From MADRE2 sp964397015 (lineage in GTDB: Bacteria; Desulfobacterota; Desulfobacteria; Desulfobacterales; Desulfobacteraceae), in the NCBI GenBank assembly GCA_964397015.1, contig CAYNHL010000003.1, positions 1 to 64,000 on the forward strand: a DNA stretch of 64,000 bases, in the 5' to 3' direction. Positions 8,887-18,904 of this stretch are shown here, piece by piece. The notes beneath the pieces were generated by a model, which was not told where the DNA came from, searched no databases, and was given only the letters and a program-made list of their open reading frames with translations. Both the position numbers and the translations under genes were made by a program. Within the stretch, counting starts at the first letter, position 1; the number at the start of each line of letters is the position of its first letter.

Positions 8887-9573
8887 TTATTTTAATATAT
8901 TATTGTCTAATGAAGCCTTGTCAATGTCAATCATATTTCTTTTCAGGTATGTGGTGGTTTCATACCGGGTAATGTTCATCAGTTTTCTTGTAATGGTTCC
9001 GAGCCGGTCCACCTGGGCCTTCATTTTGGTCGCGGTATCCACCATCTCGGGGATCTCGCCTGCATCCATCAAGAGCAGTTCAGACAGGCCCGACAGTGTC
9101 ATCAGCGGCTGGTTGATTTCATGGCAGATTGTGGCAGCCATCTCGAGCACCCCCTGAAGTCTTTCCTGTTCGATCATGGCCTGCTGCAGCCTGAGCATCC
9201 TTGTACCCACACCGATCCGGGCGCTTAGTTCATCCGGATCAAAGGGTTTTAGAATGTAATCGTCAGCCCCGGCATCCAGTCCTTCCTTGATATCCTGTTT
9301 GCCGGTTTTGCCGGACAGCAGGATAAGATAGTGATGCACTGGAATCTTCTTTTGCCTTACGGCCCTGCAGATATCTATACCGGTGATGTGCGGCATGATC
9401 CAGTCCAGTATGATCAGGCTGGGGGCCTTGAGATTGTCTATGACCTCGAGGGCTTTTTTTGAATCGCCAAAGATACGGGCCTGGTATCCCATCTTTTTCA
9501 AGGCAGCTTTCAAGAGCTGCCTTGATATGGGGTCATCTTCTACAACCAGTATTTGGGGATCACTTTGTTTCAT
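8887..9573 (-). CDS. Receiver-HisKA protein lacking an ATPase domain
   Basis: 228 residues. An N-terminal receiver (residues 7-120: VVEDD, phospho-acceptor in LIILDWIMPHITG, Lys in ILKPFDP) is joined by a short coiled linker to a HisKA-type dimerisation/phosphoacceptor helix pair with H-box ATICHEINQPLMTLSG (His near 150). The protein stops about 80 residues later with no N, G1 or G2 boxes, so it cannot phosphorylate itself. The gene is intact, with clean neighbours on both sides, so this is an architecture rather than a visible truncation. It could be a phosphotransfer relay, a phosphatase-like domain or a dimerising receiver. Confidence 0.85.
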   Translation of the reverse strand: MKQSDPQILVVEDDPISRQLLKAALKKMGYQARIFGDSKKALEVIDNLKAPSLIILDWIMPHITGIDICRAVRQKKIPVHHYLILLSGKTGKQDIKEGLDAGADDYILKPFDPDELSARIGVGTRMLRLQQAMIEQERLQGVLEMAATICHEINQPLMTLSGLSELLLMDAGEIPEMVDTATKMKAQVDRLGTITRKLMNITRYETTTYLKRNMIDIDKASLDNNILK

Positions 9574-9600
9574 TTTATTGTCCGACTGCTGTAAAAGTTT

Positions 9601-10113
9601 TCAGGTATAAGGATACCAGTCTTCACTTCTCAAATTGTCAACCTTGAGTACCGCTACTTCATTGGTGCTGATGTTGAAAACGATTTTCCTGCCTTTTTCT
9701 CCACCAATGTCCTGGGAAATAATGCTAATACCCCATTTTAAAAGTATTTTTCTGGCAATGTCCACATTTTCCGCGCCGATATTCCGGTCACTGTATTTCG
9801 GGTTATGGGCGCCGCCGAAAATCTGGGCTTCGAGGTGTTTTTTCTTTCTGGCCTGGTTGAGCATCATTTTCAAAAGGGTTATGGATGAAACATTTCCGTA
9901 GACAGGGGTTGTCTTTCCTTTTTCAGTCATGCAGGGATACTGGAAATGATTCATCCCTCCTGTTTTCTGTTTCCTGTCATACAGGCAGATGCAGGTTCCC
10001 GACCCGATGACCGTTGAAACGCTGACTGCCCGGTCCGGTACAATGATGTATCCCGGCTGCAGAAAATAATGCTCTGCCAGAACGTCCTTAGAATCACTGT
10101 ATCGATGTGTCAT
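9601..10113 (-). CDS. cheD: CheD-like protein with catalytic Cys replaced (second of three)
   Basis: 170 residues with the CheD fold. CheD deamidates or demethylates receptor glutamines and can also bind CheC-type phosphatases. In Thermotoga CheD the catalytic Cys of GSC precedes the catalytic His by 17 residues. Here the aligned stretch reads GSGTCICLYD and then GGMNHF, with Gly at the Cys position, exactly 17 before the His; the nearest Cys is two residues displaced. The Thr position is Ser. Classical receptor deamidase activity is therefore doubtful, and a binding role is more likely. The gene follows cheR with one base between. Confidence 0.83.
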   Translation of the reverse strand: MTHRYSDSKDVLAEHYFLQPGYIIVPDRAVSVSTVIGSGTCICLYDRKQKTGGMNHFQYPCMTEKGKTTPVYGNVSSITLLKMMLNQARKKKHLEAQIFGGAHNPKYSDRNIGAENVDIARKILLKWGISIISQDIGGEKGRKIVFNISTNEVAVLKVDNLRSEDWYPYT

Positions 10114-10114
10114 G

Positions 10115-11988
<1,874 letters not shown>

Positions 11989-11994
11989 TCAGTT

Positions 11995-12450
11995 TTATTC
12001 ATCCAGCACGATTCCTGCAGCCATTGTGGAACCCGTCGTCCTGACAAGGGTGAAGAACACGGGTTTTGTTTTGCCGGTGTCCAGGTCCTTTATTTCCGGG
12101 ATATCGAGCTCGAAAGGTACATTGGACTCCAGTTTTTTCAACGCATTGCCGCCGATCATGTTCAGCATTTCAGTCAATGTGCCCTCGAGAAGAGAAGGGT
12201 CAAGGGTTTTTTCTGTTTCCCCCATAAAGTTCTGTGCCAGTGTGGAGAGCAGGTCCTTTGGGACCACGAGGATGAAAAAGCCTGAAAAATCACCGGAAAA
12301 CTTCAGCTGGCAGGTCATGACAGGTTCAGGGGTGTCAAGTACCGCAGGTCCGGGTAACTGGTCCTGCTCAAATTCCACGGGCTGGAAAAACATTGTTTCC
12401 ATGACCTCAGAAATCGAGGTCATCATCGCTGTCATCATCGCTGTCGTCAT
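11995..12450 (-). CDS. cheX: CheX/CheC-like CheY-P phosphatase
   Basis: 151-residue protein of the CheC/CheX/FliY fold. The active-site helix carries E-x2-N in TEMLNMIGGNALKKL and a Pro about 21 residues on, fitting the family pattern for dephosphorylating CheY-P, although the residue four before the Glu is Gly rather than Ser/Asp. The start at 12450 has GGGAG nine bases upstream and overlaps the end of cheY; three further Met codons follow because the overlapping DNA is repetitive. Pairing with the adjacent acidic-tailed CheY is very likely. Confidence 0.85.
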   Translation of the reverse strand: MTTAMMTAMMTSISEVMETMFFQPVEFEQDQLPGPAVLDTPEPVMTCQLKFSGDFSGFFILVVPKDLLSTLAQNFMGETEKTLDPSLLEGTLTEMLNMIGGNALKKLESNVPFELDIPEIKDLDTGKTKPVFFTLVRTTGSTMAAGIVLDE

Positions 12451-12832
12451 AATCAGCTTCTCCCAGAAGAGTTAACAATAGATCCCTGATGGTTTCAGGG
12501 GTGAAGGGCTTTGTGACATATCCGGCAGCGCCGCTGTCAATGAATTGTTTTATTCTTGTTTCATTGCCCTCGGTAGATACCACGATCACAGGAATATCCT
12601 TGAGCAGGTCATCTGATTTCATGGTTTTGACAAAATCCAGGCCATCCATGACCGGCATGTTGTAGTCGGTGATGACAATGTCGATCCAGTCATTTCTCAT
12701 AAGCTCCAGGGCCTCTTTACCGTTGGCGGCTTCAAGAAATTCGGAAGATGCATATCCTGCGGCTTTCAATGTCCTTTTGATCACCGACCGCATGGGCCCG
12801 GAATCATCCACCAGTAAAAATGAAAATGCCAT
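12407..12832 (-). CDS. cheY: CheY-like response regulator with acidic C-terminal tail
   Basis: 141 residues: one receiver domain (FLLVDDSGPMRSV, phospho-acceptor in IVITDYNMPVMDGLDF, TEG switch, Lys in VTKPFTP) followed by an unusual 15-residue tail, DYDDSDDDSDDDLDF. The tail resembles the acidic, Phe-ended tails of the two MCPs in this operon (DDEDEFESF and DDEDDFKNF). The repeats encoding it also encode the Met/Thr-rich start of the overlapping cheX gene. It is the most probable CheA target in the locus. Confidence 0.92.
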   Translation of the reverse strand: MAFSFLLVDDSGPMRSVIKRTLKAAGYASSEFLEAANGKEALELMRNDWIDIVITDYNMPVMDGLDFVKTMKSDDLLKDIPVIVVSTEGNETRIKQFIDSGAAGYVTKPFTPETIRDLLLTLLGEADYDDSDDDSDDDLDF

Positions 12833-12869
12833 AAGTCCCCTTCGATATTATTTGTTTGAAAACATCGTG

Positions 12870-13718
12870 TTACACCAGCTTTATAATATTTTCAAGCTGC
12901 TGCATATTAAATGTGACATCCGCCATGATAAGGGCAATGTCTTCATGGGTCATGCCCAGCGCCTGTATTACGTCATCATGGAACCTGTAGGCAAGTCCGT
13001 CGGCACCGATACCGATGCCCATCATCATGCAGATACAGTCTGCAAGGTAAATTACAGCTATGTCCAGGTCTTTGCGCACAACAGGATCTGCCAGGTGGTG
13101 GTGCCTTATCATTTGGATCATCCGCTGGCTGAAATTCCATTGCCGGGCCACCATGGCTCCCAGTTCTGCATGGTCGATGCCCAGAACTTTTTTTTCCGCC
13201 TCCCTGAAGCTGTACTTTTCTTTTTCGACAAGGAAAATGATTTTTTGAAAAGAACCTGAAATATAGCGGTCCAGTACCGTTTTTCCGATGTCCTTGAGCA
13301 AAGAGGCCGTGAAGATGGTGTTTTTGTTGCCAATGCCTTTTTTAGCGGAGATATCCTTTGCAATCATTGCCGAGGATACGGCATGCCGCCACATCTCGCC
13401 TTCATGAAGTCCGTAGCCTTCCTGTTTTTTAGAAAGAGAATCTGCGCTGGACTGCAGCATGAAAAGTTCGGTGACAGTGTCCATCCCGATTATTGAAACC
13501 GCTTCTTTTATTGATTCAACGGGAGCAGCCAGGCCAAAGTATGCTGAATTGCAGGTTTTCAAAAGCATGGCAGTGGCAGAAGGGTCGAATGTGATAATAT
13601 CCGCTATATCCCCGGCTGAACAGTTGGTGTCGTCAATTGCGTCAACTAACTGGCCTGCTATGGCCGGCATGGGTTTGAGCATGTCGATTTCCCGGATCAG
13701 TTTCTGCAGTCTGTTCAT
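12870..13718 (-). CDS. HDOD domain protein coupled to CheD (copy A)
   Basis: 282-residue HDOD protein: LKPMPAIAGQLVDAI, LLKTCNSAYFGL, LLKDIGKTVLDRYI, GIDHAELGAMVARQWNFS and RHHHLADP. The His-Asp pair of true HD hydrolases is not retained in the LLKDIGK region, as usual for HDOD. It overlaps the preceding cheD by four bases (ATGA). Its length and sequence match the HDOD protein at 45099-45947, which has the same CheD coupling, so the pair behaves as a module. A scaffold linking CheD or receptors to another output is plausible but unproven. Confidence 0.9.
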   Translation of the reverse strand: MNRLQKLIREIDMLKPMPAIAGQLVDAIDDTNCSAGDIADIITFDPSATAMLLKTCNSAYFGLAAPVESIKEAVSIIGMDTVTELFMLQSSADSLSKKQEGYGLHEGEMWRHAVSSAMIAKDISAKKGIGNKNTIFTASLLKDIGKTVLDRYISGSFQKIIFLVEKEKYSFREAEKKVLGIDHAELGAMVARQWNFSQRMIQMIRHHHLADPVVRKDLDIAVIYLADCICMMMGIGIGADGLAYRFHDDVIQALGMTHEDIALIMADVTFNMQQLENIIKLV

Positions 13719-14194
13719 ATTTTTTCCTCACGTCCTCCCGAGGTTTTCACAAAAACATCCCCTGTGCCGATATTAATTCTGACCGTTCGGTTCACGTTGC
13801 CGCCGACTTTTTCCACGTTTGCAATCACCCTGTTTTTGAAAAATATTTTTTTCAAGGCCAGGTAATTGCGCTTGCCTATATTGAAAAACCCGTTCTGGTC
13901 CAGGATTTCAGCCCCGCCAAAGACATAGATGGCCATCCTGTTTTTTTTGCCGTCATACCGGTACACTTGCTTGAACAACCGCGGGATGCCGGTGTCGGCA
14001 AACATGTAAGGGTTTTTTGCAGCCTTTGTCTCATCCAGCCTGGATTCCGGCAGCATGTAGTGCAGGATTCCTCCGGCTTTTACCACCGGGTCATAGATCA
14101 CAAGACCGATGCAGGACCCGAGAGAATAGGTGACTATAGTATCCTCCGGGGTATTGCTTGCCAGCATATCAGCTACACCAACGACTTTATTCAT
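13715..14194 (-). CDS. cheD: CheD chemoreceptor glutamine deamidase (catalytic Cys present)
   Basis: 159 residues. The catalytic residues of CheD are all visible: Thr six before the Cys in TYSLGSC, the Cys itself, and His 17 residues later in GGILHYMLP. It would deamidate receptor glutamines and may bind CheX. It is the only one of the three CheD homologues here with an intact Cys. The ATG at 14194 gives the standard start (MNKVVGVADM). It sits between cheA and the HDOD gene and overlaps the latter by four bases. Confidence 0.93.
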   Translation of the reverse strand: MNKVVGVADMLASNTPEDTIVTYSLGSCIGLVIYDPVVKAGGILHYMLPESRLDETKAAKNPYMFADTGIPRLFKQVYRYDGKKNRMAIYVFGGAEILDQNGFFNIGKRNYLALKKIFFKNRVIANVEKVGGNVNRTVRINIGTGDVFVKTSGGREEKI

Positions 14195-14212
14195 TTATGA
14201 CACCCAATATTG

Positions 14213-16810
14213 TCAGGATTTGCGGGCAATGGAGAAAATGCCCTGTACGTCAAGTATCAGTCCAACTTTTCCATCGGCAAGAATCGCTCCGCCTGACAGT
14301 CCCTGGATGTTTTCCAGGTTTGCCCCCAGACTCTTGATAACAAATTCGTCCTTGCCCAGCAGCTCATCGATCAGCAGTCCGCGTTTTTCACCCTTGGATT
14401 CAACAACCACTACCAGTGCCTCCCAGGCAGGGATTTTTTCAGATTTGGAATTGAATATGGTGTGCAGCCTTATCAAAGGGATCAGGCTGTCTTTTTCCTT
14501 GATCATCTCCTCTCTGCCTTCAACTGTAAAACAGTCTTCTTTCCCCGGCCTGAATACCCTCTGGATCGCGGTGGTGGGTATCACGTACCTGTCAGCGGCA
14601 ACTCGTACCAGCATTCCGTCTATGATGGCCAGCGTCAGTGGCAGGCTGATGGTGAACTTTGTACCTTTTCCTTTTTCAGACGTAATGTTCAAATGGCCCC
14701 TGAACTTGTCAATTCCGTCCGTGACAACATCCATGCCAACGCCGCGACCGGATACATCAGTGATTTCCCTGGCGGTCGAAAAGCCGGGCGCAAGAATTAA
14801 ATTGTAAATCTGTTCATCTGACAGGTTATCATCCGGTGACACAAGGTCTCTGTCCAGGGCTTTTTGAAGAATGACATCCTTGTCCAGGCCCTTGCCGTCA
14901 TCCTCGATTTCAATGACAATATGGCCGCCCTTGTGGTAGGCCCGCAGGAAAATGGTTCCCTTGGAGGGCTTGTCGCTTTTCTTCCTGTCTCTGGCCGGTT
15001 CTATGCCGTGATCCACGGCATTTCGAATCATGTGGACCATGGGTTCGTACAGCGCATCCACCACGTTACGGTCAATCTCTGTATCCTCCCCGGCCATCTT
15101 CAATCCTGCCTGCTTGCCGGATTTCTGGGAGAGATCCCGGACCAGGCGGATCATTTTCATGAAAGTGGCCTTGATGGGGATCATCCGCATGGACATGGCG
15201 ATGTGCTGGATTTTGGAAACAATCAGGTTCAGCTGGCCCACATTCTGGTACAGTTCCGGGTCACTGGACAGTTTCTGGCGGAGCATGGACTGGGCAATTA
15301 CAAGCTCGCCTGCGTAATCCACCAGGTCATCCAGTTTTTCAGTGGATACCTTGACATGGGCCGTCACCTTTTTTCTGCCGGAACGCTGGTCGAACAGTGC
15401 ATCATTGACATCCTCCGGGCTGATCTTGTTCCCTTCAACCAGGATCTCGCCTATTTTTCTGCCCGGGGAAGCCTTTTGATGATCCAGTGATGCCGCAATT
15501 TCTTCTGCACTGACTTTTCCCTGCCTGACAAGGATTTCACCAAGCGGCAGGCCATTGTTTTCTGTCAGGGTTTTCTGGATTTTCACAAGCTTTTTTCGCA
15601 AAGAGTCGATATCTATGTCTTTATCCATGGGCCGCAGACCTTTGGAAAGGCCTTCCTCCACCCTCAGGATAAGCAGTTTCAGGGTATCTACGGCGTGAAG
15701 GACAGCGTCGGTAGCTATGTCGTTAATCAGAAACTCGTCGTTTCTGGCAGCATCCAGCAGGTTTTCAGTGGTATGGGACAGCTTGTTGATCTTGTCCAGG
15801 GATAAAAATCCGGAAACGCCTTTTATGGTATGAAAGGGTCTGAAAATGTTGTTGATAATATCCTTGTCGGTTGGGTCCTGTTCCAGCTCAACCAGGTGGA
15901 TTTCAATATTTTCAAGGTTGTCTCTGGCCTCGGAGATAAAATCCGCCATGATTTCCATGTCGTCTTCAGTCAGGTTCCCGGGCTGCTGCAAGGCCGTATC
16001 GGCATCCTTGTCCTGCGGCAAAGCAGAAGCAGGGTCGGGAGGTATTTCTGTGTCGTCCTCTGGCCGGGATAGAGCTGCTGTATCGGCAGGTTCGAGAATC
16101 GCCATGACATCCTGGGTGTCAAAGATAAAGGGCGCGCCTTTTTTCATGTGACGGATCAACGCATTGAAAAGAACGACAGCCTCTTCGATGGGCCGGGTGT
16201 TGTTGATTTCCTCGAGGGTCATGTTTTCGACATAGTGACGGCAGGCCTGCGCCACCCTGGACAGGGTGTCGGGCTCGCACCGGTCTGCCTGTTCAATGAG
16301 GGCCTCGAGTATATTGAGCATGGCCCCGAGATCGGGGATTTCACCCGGACAGAACCCGGCTATTACCGAGGAGAAGCGGTCCACTTCATTCTGGATGGCA
16401 TCGAGATCCTGCCCTGTACATTCCATTTGTTCCATTGGAATATCTTGTCCCTGCTTTTCCTCTTCCGGCCGGCTTTCTTCTGCAGGCGGTTCTTTTTCAG
16501 GCTGCTCCCCGTCTGCAGCTGCAGCCTCGAGGCTGTAAATATCAGTCGTCAGCCCGGAAATGATATCATTGAGCTCATCTCTTGCCCGGCTAGCCTTTTC
16601 AGGGTTTTTAAACTCAAGAATCTGCTTGACCAGTTTTTTGGCTTTTTTGACCTGCTTTGCCTCGCCGGACAAAGACAGTTCCCTGCACTTGAGATGCACC
16701 TGCTTTAGCTGGGGCAACAATGCTGACAGGCTTTTGGGGTCGTCAGGATCTATCAGGACAATGTCGCATGACAGTTTTTCCACCAGGGTTTTCAACATAT
16801 CATAAACCAT
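14213..16810 (-). CDS. cheA: CheA histidine kinase with extended N-terminus and MshEN-like linker
   Basis: 865 residues. The phosphotransfer (P1) domain is central rather than N-terminal: phospho-His in IFRPFHTIKGVSGF is residue 327. Residues 1-95 and 135-240 are two helical or alpha/beta segments I do not recognise, separated by an acidic Pro/Glu-rich linker. Residues 423-475 hold two short repeats, LGEILVRQGKVSAEEI and IGEILVEGNKISPEDV, like the MshEN motif of GspE-type ATPases. Then come P3 (480-550), the ATPase (N box HMIRNAVDHG at 593, DDGKGLD at 637, GRGVGMD at 688) and a CheW-like P5 (730-865). It phosphorylates CheY and CheB. Confidence 0.93.
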   Translation of the reverse strand: MVYDMLKTLVEKLSCDIVLIDPDDPKSLSALLPQLKQVHLKCRELSLSGEAKQVKKAKKLVKQILEFKNPEKASRARDELNDIISGLTTDIYSLEAAAADGEQPEKEPPAEESRPEEEKQGQDIPMEQMECTGQDLDAIQNEVDRFSSVIAGFCPGEIPDLGAMLNILEALIEQADRCEPDTLSRVAQACRHYVENMTLEEINNTRPIEEAVVLFNALIRHMKKGAPFIFDTQDVMAILEPADTAALSRPEDDTEIPPDPASALPQDKDADTALQQPGNLTEDDMEIMADFISEARDNLENIEIHLVELEQDPTDKDIINNIFRPFHTIKGVSGFLSLDKINKLSHTTENLLDAARNDEFLINDIATDAVLHAVDTLKLLILRVEEGLSKGLRPMDKDIDIDSLRKKLVKIQKTLTENNGLPLGEILVRQGKVSAEEIAASLDHQKASPGRKIGEILVEGNKISPEDVNDALFDQRSGRKKVTAHVKVSTEKLDDLVDYAGELVIAQSMLRQKLSSDPELYQNVGQLNLIVSKIQHIAMSMRMIPIKATFMKMIRLVRDLSQKSGKQAGLKMAGEDTEIDRNVVDALYEPMVHMIRNAVDHGIEPARDRKKSDKPSKGTIFLRAYHKGGHIVIEIEDDGKGLDKDVILQKALDRDLVSPDDNLSDEQIYNLILAPGFSTAREITDVSGRGVGMDVVTDGIDKFRGHLNITSEKGKGTKFTISLPLTLAIIDGMLVRVAADRYVIPTTAIQRVFRPGKEDCFTVEGREEMIKEKDSLIPLIRLHTIFNSKSEKIPAWEALVVVVESKGEKRGLLIDELLGKDEFVIKSLGANLENIQGLSGGAILADGKVGLILDVQGIFSIARKS

Positions 16811-16840
16811 ACCGCTGCCTTTTGTGTCGGGTTAAGGGCA

Positions 16841-16869
16841 GGGGGAGAATTGTGCGGGTCCTCTCCCCC
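16841..16869 (-). terminator. Stem-loop between MCP and cheA
   Basis: Eight-base perfect arms (GGGGGAGA at 16841-16848 and its complement at 16862-16869) enclose a 13-base loop in the 93-base gap after the first MCP stop. There is no T-run on either side, so it is more likely an mRNA processing or partial attenuation element within the operon than a full terminator. Confidence 0.35.
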
Positions 16870-16903
16870 CTGTGCAGACTATCATACATCATTTCAAAGG
16901 TGT

Positions 16904-18904
16904 TTAGAAGCTTTCAAATTCATCTTCGTCATCCATGGGAATGACCTGCCTGGGATTGACTTCTTTTGTTTTGTTCCCTATCATTTTTCCGGATGAGGAG
17001 CCACTGGTCTTTTTTTCAGGCAGCCTGGTGTGCCGGCTTTTTGATGCAGCGCTCCTGGCCGGTTGCCTGCTGAATCCCTGGTTTTCCTTCTGGCCCATTA
17101 CCATTCTTACCAGCTCGTCTACAAAATCCTTGAGCTGTTCTGCCTGGGCATTCATCTCCTCGGCGGCTGATGCCGATTCCTCGGCGTTGGCCGCATTCTG
17201 CTGGACCACCTTGTCCATCTCATTGACCGCGATATTGACCTGGTCGATGCCGTTGGACTGTTCGTTCGAGGCTTCGGAAATTTCAGCCACAAGTTCGCCC
17301 ACCTTTCTCGCATTATCCGCTACCTGGGAAAAAGCCTCGTTGGTAGAGGTCACAAGCTCCGTCCCTCCGCCGACCTTTTTCACGGTACCTTCGATGAGCT
17401 GGGCAGTATTTTTGGCAGCTTCGGCAGCCCGCATGGCAAGGTTTCTCACCTCGTCTGCCACCACGGCGAATCCTGCACCGGCTTCGCCGGCCCTTGCCGC
17501 TTCGACAGCGGCATTCAGCGCCAGCAGGTTGGTCTGGAAGGCAATTTCGTCAATGGTCTTGATGATCTTGGATGTCTCCTCGCTGGCCTTTGAAATTTCA
17601 TCCATGGCCACGGTGAGTTCGTCCATCGAGGTATTGGCCTTTTCCACCACCTGGTTTGTCTCCTTCATCAGGCTGTCGGCATGACCTGCGCTTTCAGCGT
17701 TCTTCTTGGTCATGGAGGACATCTCTTCCATGGAAGAGGATGTCTCTTCAATCGATGCTGCCTGTTCCGATGCCCCTTCCGCCATGGACTGGCTGGAGGA
17801 AGAAACCTGGCTTGATGCGGATGCGACCTGGTCGGCACCCTCGCTCATACCCTGGGAGATGCGGGTAAGGCTGCGGTTGATGCCCCTGGTGATGAGAAAT
17901 CCCAAGACCATTGCAAGTATTACCCCTGCAACAGCGGCAACAATTGCCAGGATTTCGATGAAGATGGCTGTTTCATGAGCTTTTTCCACTTCACGGACTG
18001 CCACATCCTGGTTGATTTCTACGATCTTGTCCAGCAGGCCTATAGCTGTATTCTGTTTTTGGGTCAACGATCCCAGCAGGATTTCTTCGGCCTCTATCTC
18101 CACGGCAATCGCCTGTTCAACGACTTCAGTCATGTCATTGAAATGCTGGAATACCTGGGTCATGGCAGGCACCATTTCCATGGCGTAAAGCTGCTGAGCG
18201 CCATTGCTGTTGCCCTGGCCGTGGAGGATCTTGATTTCTTTTATCGCCTGGTGGAACCTGCGGTGGGGCTCCTGCATGGCCTGGATTGTCGCAGCCAGGG
18301 CCGGGTTGTCCGTTTTGAACCCGTTCATCCACTGGCCGGCGTTGCATGCGGCATGATCCTCGCCTCCTTCAAACGTCTTATCCATGTAGATCAGTGCCAG
18401 AACGTTCTGGACCAGCCGGTAATGATCCTTGGTAAAGGATTCGATTTTACGTCCAAGTTCCATGGGATCCTGTATGCCAAGTTTATCGTATTGCTGCATC
18501 AGGTCCATGAAGGCATTGTTTTCAGCACGCCACTCATCCCAGGCAGGGACAAACTGCTCCCACAGCCTTGCTTCTTCTTCGGTCTGTGGAAGGGGTTCAT
18601 ATACCTTCCATGCCTTCTCATAGGTGTTCCTGGACGCGACCAGGTTCTTGTACTGCCTTTCCCTGTCCTGAGAGGGCAGCCCCGGGATGGCAAGGGTACG
18701 CATGTTTCCCCTTATGCGCTGGCTTTCGGCTTTGATTACCAGAAGGCTGTCGATGCTGGGCAGTCGCACACCACCGATTTCCTCAACAGACTCTTCCCCC
18801 TTGATGGCGCCGTAGTAACCCACAATACCAAGTATCAGGGTGATCAATGCAACGACTGCAAATCCCAGCATCAATTTGGTTCCAAGTTTCATATTCGTCA
18901 ACAT
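16904..18904 (-). CDS. Methyl-accepting chemotaxis protein with periplasmic CZB-like zinc-binding region
   Basis: 666-residue receptor. TM1 is about residues 10-32, the periplasmic helical domain 33-320, and TM2 about 323-348, followed by HAMP and the signalling hairpin (tip around [20 protein letters not shown]). The sensor contains KDHYRL (H161), then HAACNAGQW (C187) and PHRRFH (H214, H218), matching the His-Cys-His-His ligand order of chemoreceptor zinc-binding domains. The C-terminus, [13 protein letters not shown], may serve as a CheR/CheB-binding tail. The start at 18904 has GGAA seven bases upstream. Its signalling part is nearly identical to that of the next MCP. Confidence 0.92.
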   Translation of the reverse strand: MLTNMKLGTKLMLGFAVVALITLILGIVGYYGAIKGEESVEEIGGVRLPSIDSLLVIKAESQRIRGNMRTLAIPGLPSQDRERQYKNLVASRNTYEKAWKVYEPLPQTEEEARLWEQFVPAWDEWRAENNAFMDLMQQYDKLGIQDPMELGRKIESFTKDHYRLVQNVLALIYMDKTFEGGEDHAACNAGQWMNGFKTDNPALAATIQAMQEPHRRFHQAIKEIKILHGQGNSNGAQQLYAMEMVPAMTQVFQHFNDMTEVVEQAIAVEIEAEEILLGSLTQKQNTAIGLLDKIVEINQDVAVREVEKAHETAIFIEILAIVAAVAGVILAMVLGFLITRGINRSLTRISQGMSEGADQVASASSQVSSSSQSMAEGASEQAASIEETSSSMEEMSSMTKKNAESAGHADSLMKETNQVVEKANTSMDELTVAMDEISKASEETSKIIKTIDEIAFQTNLLALNAAVEAARAGEAGAGFAVVADEVRNLAMRAAEAAKNTAQLIEGTVKKVGGGTELVTSTNEAFSQVADNARKVGELVAEISEASNEQSNGIDQVNIAVNEMDKVVQQNAANAEESASAAEEMNAQAEQLKDFVDELVRMVMGQKENQGFSRQPARSAASKSRHTRLPEKKTSGSSSGKMIGNKTKEVNPRQVIPMDDEDEFESF

